Origin: Candidatus Schekmanbacteria bacterium GWA2_38_11
Lineage (GTDB): Bacteria > Schekmanbacteria > GWA2-38-11
NCBI GenBank assembly: GCA_001790645.1
Contig: MGDB01000118.1
Location: forward strand, 8,841 to 19,502
Reading direction: 5' to 3'
DNA: 10,662 nucleotides
In this document: piece after piece, positions 6,098 to 10,662 of the stretch
Numbering within the stretch: position 1 is the stretch's first letter
Layout: the number at the start of each line of letters is the position of its first letter
Made by a program: the position numbers and the translations under genes
Notes under the pieces: model-generated
What the model was told of the DNA's origin: nothing
Seen by the model: only the letters and a program-made list of their open reading frames with translations
The model's database searches: none

Positions 6098-6805
6098 CTA
6101 TGTGTATTGATCCCTGTAAATCCTGTGATGCCGCTTTTTCTTACGGAAAATAAATACAAGGACTATCCCGCTTAAGAACCCTCCTATATGTGCCCACCAT
6201 GCAATACCGCCGATGTCATGACCACTTGCTGCTAAAGATATAGAGCCGGATAAAAATTGCAACAGGAACCAGAAGCCGAGAAAAAAGAAAGCAGGTATTT
6301 CAATAAGATAAAAAAAGAAAAAAATAGGTACCAGTGTTACAACTTTTGCCCGCGGATAAAGAACGAAATATGCTCCCATTACTCCGGCAATTGCGCCGCT
6401 TGCCCCTATTGTCGGTATACCGGAAACAGGCTCGGTGTAGAGGTGGGTTATATTTGCTACTACACCGCAGATAAGATAGAACACCAGGTATCTGAAGTGG
6501 CCCATCCTGTCCTCCACATTATCACCGAAAATCCAGAGATAGAGCATGTTCCCGATTATATGAATCCATCCGGCATGCAGAAAAAGAGAGGTCAGAAATG
6601 GCAGGAAGATTCCAAATATATTAAAAGGCGCTGTAGATATGAGGTAATAAAATTTTACCGGCACCATGCCAAAGATTAAAAACAGTTTGTTAAGCTTTGA
6701 GCCAAGCGATAACTCGAAGAAGAAAACAAGGCAATTTGTAATTATGATAAGGACGTTGACAATCGGATAACTGCGGGATGGTATGGTGTCTTTGATCGGA
6801 ATCAT
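6098..6805 (-). CDS. Rhomboid family intramembrane serine protease
   Basis: The product has 235 residues and six or more hydrophobic segments. All rhomboid hallmarks are present: LHAGWIHIIGNMLYLWIFG (76-94, with H82 and N86 of the oxyanion region), GASGAIAGVMGAY (134-146, nucleophile S136) and AHIGGFLSG (205-213, catalytic H206). The C-terminus is a basic tail (RKKKRHHR) facing the cytoplasm. The N-terminal MIPIKDTIPSRSYPIVN opening is typical of the bacterial YqgP/GlpG-like membrane branch. It should cleave transmembrane segments of client proteins in the inner membrane; the client is unknown. ATG 6805 is preceded by a G-rich AGGTGAGGCAGG stretch serving as ribosome site. The next gene on this strand encodes another membrane protease, suggesting a shared quality-control role (inference). 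Confidence 0.93.
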   Translation of the reverse strand: MIPIKDTIPSRSYPIVNVLIIITNCLVFFFELSLGSKLNKLFLIFGMVPVKFYYLISTAPFNIFGIFLPFLTSLFLHAGWIHIIGNMLYLWIFGDNVEDRMGHFRYLVFYLICGVVANITHLYTEPVSGIPTIGASGAIAGVMGAYFVLYPRAKVVTLVPIFFFFYLIEIPAFFFLGFWFLLQFLSGSISLAASGHDIGGIAWWAHIGGFLSGIVLVFIFRKKKRHHRIYRDQYT

Positions 6806-6868
6806 ATTCCTGCCTCACCTCATCAGGGAAAAGTAAAATTAGGGTGCCGCTGTTCCATCAGCTTTTTC

Positions 6869-6896
6869 CATGTATCAGAAAAAATGTGAGAGTCAA
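6869..6896 (-). promoter_or_regulatory. Possible promoter of the rhomboid gene
   Basis: On the minus strand, TTGACT (6891-6896, 5/6 to -35), a 16-base spacer, then TACATG (6869-6874), a weak -10. The leader would be roughly 57 bases. Confidence 0.3.
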
Positions 6897-7186
6897 GCAT
6901 TTCTTTAATTTCTTATTTTTTGTGAACAATCTTATGATTTAGAGTATTAATCTCCGGCAGAAGAAAGTCAGAAAAAAGCGGAATCAGGCAATTTACTATG
7001 TATAAGGGTGGCTTATGATATAAATCATACAAGTTTAAGCTATAAGCTGTATGCTTTAAACTGCAAGAAGAAAGGATTAAACAGCAGGTTATGCAGGGAG
7101 TAGCGAGTAGCAGGTAGGGGGAGGGGTTAAAGGGAAAACTTAAAAAGAGCACTTAAAACTTAGGGCTTAAAAAAAAAGAAAATTTA

Positions 7187-7215
7187 TTGACATTTTAAAG
7201 ATTAAGGGTTAAAAA
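7187..7215 (+). promoter_or_regulatory. Possible promoter of the receiver-mlaE operon
   Basis: A perfect -35 TTGACA (7187-7192), a 17-base spacer and TAAAAA (7210-7215, 4/6 to -10). Predicted +1 is near 7222, leaving a leader of about 40 bases before GTG 7265. Confidence 0.45.
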
Positions 7216-7264
7216 AGGACATTTCTAAAAACGAATTTCTTTATAAATCTTGTGGTCCATAACA

Positions 7265-7615
7265 GTGAAAACCATTCTAGTCATAGAGGACGAAAAATCA
7301 ATAAGCCAGCTTTACCAGGAAGAACTCGAAGAAGAGGGATATAAGGTTATTTTAGCATCTGACGGAACTGACGGGATATATAAATTAAAAAATGAGAATG
7401 TTGACCTCGTGGTACTGGATATTAAATTGCCGAATATCGACGGGAGAATGGCTTTTAAAGAAATCAAAAAAATAAAAAAAGATATTCCTGTAATAGTTAA
7501 TACTGCATATAGTCAATACCGTTCTGATTTCGAACATCTGAAGGCAAATGCATATGTAGTTAAATCTTTTGATCTTAGTGAATTAAAAGAAGCAATCAAA
7601 AAACTTATTGGATAG
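7265..7615 (+). CDS. Stand-alone response regulator receiver domain protein
   Basis: The product has 116 residues: one complete CheY-like receiver domain and nothing else. Acidic pocket residues are E8-D9, the phospho-acceptor is D52 (VVLDIKLPNIDG), the switch Thr is T80 (VNTAYS) and the conserved Lys is K100 (VVKSFDL). It should be phosphorylated by a histidine kinase and act by protein contact, as Spo0F or CheY do; no kinase or output domain is nearby. The frame opens at TTG 7250, but GTG 7265 gives the standard opening M-KTILVIEDE and is preferred. Neither start has a good Shine-Dalgarno. mlaE begins 30 bases downstream on the same strand, so the two are probably co-transcribed. Confidence 0.85.
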   Translation: MKTILVIEDEKSISQLYQEELEEEGYKVILASDGTDGIYKLKNENVDLVVLDIKLPNIDGRMAFKEIKKIKKDIPVIVNTAYSQYRSDFEHLKANAYVVKSFDLSELKEAIKKLIG

Positions 7616-7645
7616 TTTAGAAAAAAATTTTAGGGATGGACGAAA

Positions 7646-8410
7646 ATGCTTGAGAGAATAGGGGAAAGAATAGCCGGGTTTATAGAGGAGATGGGTAAGG
7701 TGATAACCTTACTATTCAGAGCGTTCAGCTGGCTCCTGAAACCTCCATTTAAGTTTAGAAATGCTTTAAAGCAGATGGAGGTAATAGGGGTTAATTCAGT
7801 GCCAGTTGTTCTCCTGACAGGTTTTTTCACCGGTTCAGTATTTGCCCTTCAGACCTACAGAGGTTTTCACAGGTTTAATGCGGAATATTTAGTTGGATAT
7901 GTTGTGGCTTTAGCTCTTACAAGGGAACTCGGCCCGGTACTAACCGCGTTGATGGTGACAGGCAGGGCAGGGTCTCTGATTGCTGCTGAGATCGGTTCAA
8001 TGAGGGTCACTGAACAGATAGATGCCATGGAAGTTATGGCTGTAAATCCAATACAGTATCTCATAGTTCCAAGGATTGTTGCGAGTATGATAATGCTTCC
8101 TCTGCTTACAATAGTAGCAGATTCCATAGGGATAATAGGGGGGTATGTTATTGCAGTAAAATTTTTAGGACAAAGCTCGGTTGTTTACTGGACAGGAATA
8201 AGGGAGAATCTCCAAATTTCTGATTGTTTTCAGGGACTTGAAAAGGCCATTGTATTTGGATTAGTTTTTTCTCTCATAGGTTGTTATAAAGGTTACTACA
8301 CGGAAGGCGGTGCAGAAGGGGTAGGGAGAGCGACCACAAGTGCTGTGGTAGTGGCATCTGTACTTATTCTAATCTTAGATTACTTCTTAACAGCCGTATT
8401 CTTTGGATAG
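7646..8410 (+). CDS. mlaE: MlaE-family ABC transporter permease
   Basis: The product has 254 residues and about five membrane segments after an amphipathic N-terminal helix. It contains the core signature of the MlaE/YrbE family: RELGPVLTALMVTGRAG (93-109), AAEIGSMRVTEQIDAMEVM (113-131) with VNP, and GCYKGYYTEGGAEGVGRAT (212-230). MlaE is the inner-membrane permease of the Mla complex with MlaF, MlaD and MlaB, moving phospholipids between inner and outer membranes. ATG 7646 is preceded by AGGGATGGA as a ribosome site. The length is normal for the family. The expected next gene, mlaF, is 1.57 kb downstream, displaced by two genes with replication-like features. Substrate and direction of transport cannot be read from sequence. 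Confidence 0.93.
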   Translation: MLERIGERIAGFIEEMGKVITLLFRAFSWLLKPPFKFRNALKQMEVIGVNSVPVVLLTGFFTGSVFALQTYRGFHRFNAEYLVGYVVALALTRELGPVLTALMVTGRAGSLIAAEIGSMRVTEQIDAMEVMAVNPIQYLIVPRIVASMIMLPLLTIVADSIGIIGGYVIAVKFLGQSSVVYWTGIRENLQISDCFQGLEKAIVFGLVFSLIGCYKGYYTEGGAEGVGRATTSAVVVASVLILILDYFLTAVFFG

Positions 8411-8458
8411 TTGTTTTGGCTCCCGTTGGTCGCTCGCAATATCAAAAAAGGGTTATAT

Positions 8459-8494
8459 GACAGATAGTTGCCTGCCGGCAGGAAGCTGTCTACC
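8459..8494. repeat. Palindrome CCTGCCGGCAGG with partial outer arms
   Basis: The 12-base perfect palindrome at 8471-8482 is the core of the 20-base repeat seen at 2407 and 5986. Flanking GACAG (8459-8463) and CTGTC (8486-8490) can extend the stem imperfectly. It separates mlaE from the next gene. Lacking a U tract, it may attenuate rather than end transcription. Confidence 0.65.
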
Positions 8495-8508
8495 AATTAT
8501 AGGTTCTC

Positions 8509-9219
8509 ATGGACTACATTAGAGAAGTAGAAAAAATTTTAATCGAGAAAAGAAATAAAGGGCTAATGTTGTTTCACAAGGACTGGCTCATTATTGAGAA
8601 GTGGAAGGCATTGGGGATACCTGTTAAAATTGTCAAAGAAGGAATAGATTCTGCCATTACAGGTTTAAACTTTTCCCAGAAGGGAGAGTTTTACACGGTT
8701 CCTACTTTGGCATATTGTGAAAAGCAGGTGCTGAAAACCTGGAAAGATTTTAAAGAGAGCAGGGTTGGCAGGTCCCGGGTTTGTGATGAAGATAAAGAAA
8801 AAGCTCCTTTTCCACATAGGGCACTGGAGTATCTTGATAATCTGCAAAGGAGAATAGAAAGGGATATTGAGACCAGGAAAGGGAAAGAATCAGTGGTGAT
8901 TCCTGAGGATCTGGAGCGCAAACTTCTTTCTAACCTGAAAGACTTGGTGAAGAAAATTAAGAATAATGAAGTAGAGGAAGAAGGAGAGTTTGAAGAAGAA
9001 TTAAAAAGCCTGGATGTGGGAATTTTAAACAGCCTTAAGCAGGCAATAGATGAAAAGAAACTTTCATCCTTTAAAAATGAATGCAGGAAAAAGCTTTTAC
9101 CATACCGCAACAGGATGGAAGATAAAGATTACACTGAGTCTTTGGAAGCAATGCTTGACCAAAAAATCAGGCAGGAGTTTGGATTTAGGAATCTATCAGA
9201 AGAAGAATTCTACTGGTGA
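8509..9219 (+). CDS. Charged helical protein preceding the helicase loader; DnaD-like role suspected
   Basis: The product is 236 residues, soluble, strongly charged and mostly helical. I do not recognise a family with certainty. The N-terminal part (FHKDWLIIEKWKALGIPVKIVKEGIDSAI, here paraphrased from about residues 22-50) resembles helical domains of DnaD-like replication proteins. The middle (about 100-190) is rich in Lys/Glu heptad-like helices and could be a coiled coil. It ends LSEEEFYW. There is no signal peptide or zinc site. ATG 8509 is kept although its ribosome site is weak (ATAGG). The stop is nine bases before the start of a DnaC/DnaI-type ATPase, and that gene's Shine-Dalgarno overlaps this stop region. 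The two are therefore likely expressed together, and it may be a partner in helicase loading. That role is inferred from context only. Confidence 0.6.
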   Translation: MDYIREVEKILIEKRNKGLMLFHKDWLIIEKWKALGIPVKIVKEGIDSAITGLNFSQKGEFYTVPTLAYCEKQVLKTWKDFKESRVGRSRVCDEDKEKAPFPHRALEYLDNLQRRIERDIETRKGKESVVIPEDLERKLLSNLKDLVKKIKNNEVEEEGEFEEELKSLDVGILNSLKQAIDEKKLSSFKNECRKKLLPYRNRMEDKDYTESLEAMLDQKIRQEFGFRNLSEEEFYW

Positions 9220-9228
9220 GGAGATAAA

Positions 9229-9978
9229 TTGGAAGCGTTAAGCCGGAAAGAATGCTCTGTCTGCAATGATACCGGATGGGCTGAGCTTGTAGTGGAAGGT
9301 GTTCAAAGGGTAAGCCGGTGTGAATGCCGCAGGAGTAAATTTAAAAAAAGGATTCTTGAACAGGCAAGAATACCAGGCAGATACAGGGGCTGTGACTTAG
9401 AAAGTTACGAAAACCATGATCCAACCCAGAGATCAGCTAAAGGAACAGCTGAGCAGTTTGTTAAAGTATATCCGGAAGTTGATGCCGGACTTTTTTTTAT
9501 AGGCAGCTGTGGTGTTGGAAAAACTCATCTGTCTGTTGCAATAATTCAGGCGCTTATAAATACTAAAGGAATCCCTTGTATATTTTTTGACTTCTGGGAT
9601 CTGCTAAAAACAATTCAGCAGACTTACGATTCAAATTCTGAAATTTCTGAGTCCGAGGTTCTTATTCCTGTCCTTAATAAGGAAGTTGTACTGCTTGATG
9701 ACTTGGGGTCACATAAAGTGACTGACTGGCGCAGGGACATGCTGACCTATATTATTAATAAAAGGTATAATGAAAAGAAGATTACCATTATTACATCAAA
9801 TTTTATACCATCAGATAAGGCAGGAAAACGCTCTAATTCTGAAGAAGATACTCTTGAAGAGCGTATAGGGGAAAGGCTTGTTTCACGGCTGTATGAGATG
9901 TGCAGGGTCATAGAGATTAAGGGAAAAGATTACAGAAGGCAGATCAGGCAGGCTGCACACAGATCAACTTTGAGGTAG
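9229..9978 (+). CDS. DnaC/DnaI-type helicase loader AAA+ ATPase
   Basis: The product has 249 residues. An N-terminal zinc-binding motif with C9, C12, C31 and C33 (CSVCNDTGW ... RCECRR) is followed by an AAA+ domain. The latter has Walker A GSCGVGKTH (92-100), Walker B VVLLDDLG (153-160), sensor 1 TIITSNF (186-192) and arginine finger ERLVSRLYEM (R220). This is the layout of DnaC/DnaI helicase loaders and related IstB-like ATPases; the zinc motif and complete length favour a DnaI-like loader over IS21 IstB, and no transposase is adjacent. It would bind the replicative helicase and load it on single-stranded DNA. The start is TTG 9229, with Shine-Dalgarno GAGGAG six bases upstream; no ATG lies nearby. 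mlaF starts two bases after its stop, implying one mRNA. Confidence 0.85.
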   Translation: MEALSRKECSVCNDTGWAELVVEGVQRVSRCECRRSKFKKRILEQARIPGRYRGCDLESYENHDPTQRSAKGTAEQFVKVYPEVDAGLFFIGSCGVGKTHLSVAIIQALINTKGIPCIFFDFWDLLKTIQQTYDSNSEISESEVLIPVLNKEVVLLDDLGSHKVTDWRRDMLTYIINKRYNEKKITIITSNFIPSDKAGKRSNSEEDTLEERIGERLVSRLYEMCRVIEIKGKDYRRQIRQAAHRSTLR

Positions 9979-9980
9979 TT

Positions 9981-10662
9981 ATGATTGAACTTAAGAACTT
10001 GACAAAGTCATTTAACGGGAAAAAGGTTTTAAATGGCATTAATCTTACCATAGAGAAGGGCAAAACAACGGTAATAATCGGGGGAAGCGGACAGGGGAAG
10101 AGTGTTATATTGAAACATATCATAGGGCTTATAAAGCCTGACAGCGGAGAGGTTCTGGTTGAAGGAGTGGATATAACAAAGGTTGATGATATGGGCCTTA
10201 ATGAAGTAAGGAAAAAATTCGGGTTCCTTTTCCAGTTTGCTGCACTTTTTGATTCCATGACAGTTGGGGAAAATGTTGGCTTCGGACTCAAGGAAAAAAC
10301 AAAGATGAGTCAGGAGGAGATAGATAAGATTGTTAGGGAAAAACTTCATGATGTGGGTTTAAAAGATGTTGAGGATAAAATGCCTTCCGAACTTTCCGGC
10401 GGAATGAAAAGAAGGGTTGGCCTTGCAAGAGCGCTTGCAATGGATCCTGAAATTATAATCTATGACGAACCAACAACAGGGCTTGATCCGATCCTCTCTG
10501 ATGCGATTAATCACCTGATCAAGGATACACAGGAAAGGCTTGGCGTGACATCCATAGTTGCAAGCCACGATATACCCGGTATCTATAAGATTGCACATCA
10601 GGTTGCGCTTATTCACGGCGGGGATATAAAATTTCATGGAACATCTCAGGAGCTGAAAAGTT
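9981..10662 (+). CDS. mlaF: MlaF-type ABC transporter ATPase (3' end outside window)
   Basis: The frame is open from ATG 9981 to the window end, giving 227 residues of an expected 240-270. It has Walker A GGSGQGKS (34-41), Q-loop FLFQFAALFDSMTV (Q85), signature LSGGMKRRVGLARA (138-151), Walker B IIIYDEPTTGLDP (158-170) and H-loop ASHD (H196). The FQ-x-x-ALF and SGGMKRR patterns are those of MlaF, the ATPase that drives phospholipid transport with the MlaE permease. The Walker A has Gln at position 38 where Cys or Thr is common in this group; nucleotide binding should be unaffected. The Shine-Dalgarno TGAGGTAG overlaps the end of the upstream loader gene. mlaD would be expected next but lies outside the window. 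Confidence 0.93.
   Translation, partial: MIELKNLTKSFNGKKVLNGINLTIEKGKTTVIIGGSGQGKSVILKHIIGLIKPDSGEVLVEGVDITKVDDMGLNEVRKKFGFLFQFAALFDSMTVGENVGFGLKEKTKMSQEEIDKIVREKLHDVGLKDVEDKMPSELSGGMKRRVGLARALAMDPEIIIYDEPTTGLDPILSDAINHLIKDTQERLGVTSIVASHDIPGIYKIAHQVALIHGGDIKFHGTSQELKS

Larger units (their letters stand above)
6806..7264. other. Divergent intergenic region, about 460 bases, no gene
   Basis: This lies between the minus-strand rhomboid gene and the plus-strand receiver gene. It holds AT-rich, degenerate word repeats (AAGCTATAAGCTG, GAGTAGCGAGTAGCAG at about 7099-7113, ACTTAAAAAGAGCACTTAAAA) and an imperfect hairpin (7033-7061). Open frames here have the composition of noise. Apart from the two candidate promoters I see no further functional site. 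Confidence 0.55.

Noticed and set aside
6257..6679. Plus-strand open frame of 140 codons with several Cys
   Set aside because: Antisense to the rhomboid gene, whose catalytic motifs settle the coding strand.
6913..7152. Minus-strand 79-codon frame with hydrophobic stretches
   Set aside because: It lies in word-repeat spacer DNA, has no ribosome site and no protein-like conservation pattern.
2407..8482. The three CCTGCCGGCAGG palindromes as a CRISPR array
   Set aside because: The copies are kilobases apart with genes between them, and there are no regular spacers or cas genes.
8691..9110. Minus-strand open frame rich in Ser, Leu and Phe
   Set aside because: This is the complement of the Lys/Glu-rich plus-strand gene; its composition is a by-product of antisense reading.
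9229..9978. IS21-type IstB of a mobile element
   Set aside because: The zinc-binding N-terminus favours a DnaC/DnaI loader, and no IstA transposase or terminal inverted repeats are seen nearby.

Overview
The window is AT-rich bacterial chromosome. A Mla-type lipid transport pair, a rhomboid protease and a membrane-anchored ClpP-class protease suggest a Gram-negative (two-membrane) bacterium. The spacers carry palindromes (CCTGCCTGCCGGCAGGCAGG), CCCCTTTTGA-type hairpins and low-complexity word repeats. Such spacers are common in uncultivated lineages around the Nitrospirae, deltaproteobacteria and candidate phyla. No RNA gene or phylogenetic marker is present, so I do not assign a phylum.

Bases 1-2300 are an accessory, decaying region. 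It begins with the C-terminal part of a Fic/Doc-domain protein. Next comes a collapsed type IIG restriction-modification gene, in which only the N-terminal tip and C-terminal tail survive, in different frames. A small unknown ORF, a minus-strand coding relic and a DUF488 gene cut off after about 47 codons follow. The DUF488 break coincides with the stop codon of an intact minus-strand toxin-antitoxin operon: a TumE-family toxin first, then a winged-helix HVO_A0114-type antitoxin. That operon has a near-consensus sigma-70 promoter. Its -10 box sits inside a perfect 15-bp palindrome, and its predicted +1 falls on the toxin start codon, so a leaderless toxin mRNA and autorepression are predicted.

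Bases 2300-6805 are housekeeping or membrane genes, all on the minus strand. They are a TMTC-like GT-C membrane protein with about eight C-terminal TPRs, an SDH_sah/ClpP-class membrane serine protease and a rhomboid protease. A dispersed repeat from the spacer between the two proteases also occurs, in frame, inside the TPR protein.

Bases 7250-10662 run on the plus strand: a stand-alone receiver domain, mlaE (permease), a charged helical protein of unknown family, a DnaC/DnaI-type helicase-loader ATPase and mlaF (ATPase, cut by the window end). Two apparent replication genes therefore sit between the permease and ATPase genes of one ABC transporter. The loader and mlaF are so tightly spaced that they are probably translated from one mRNA.
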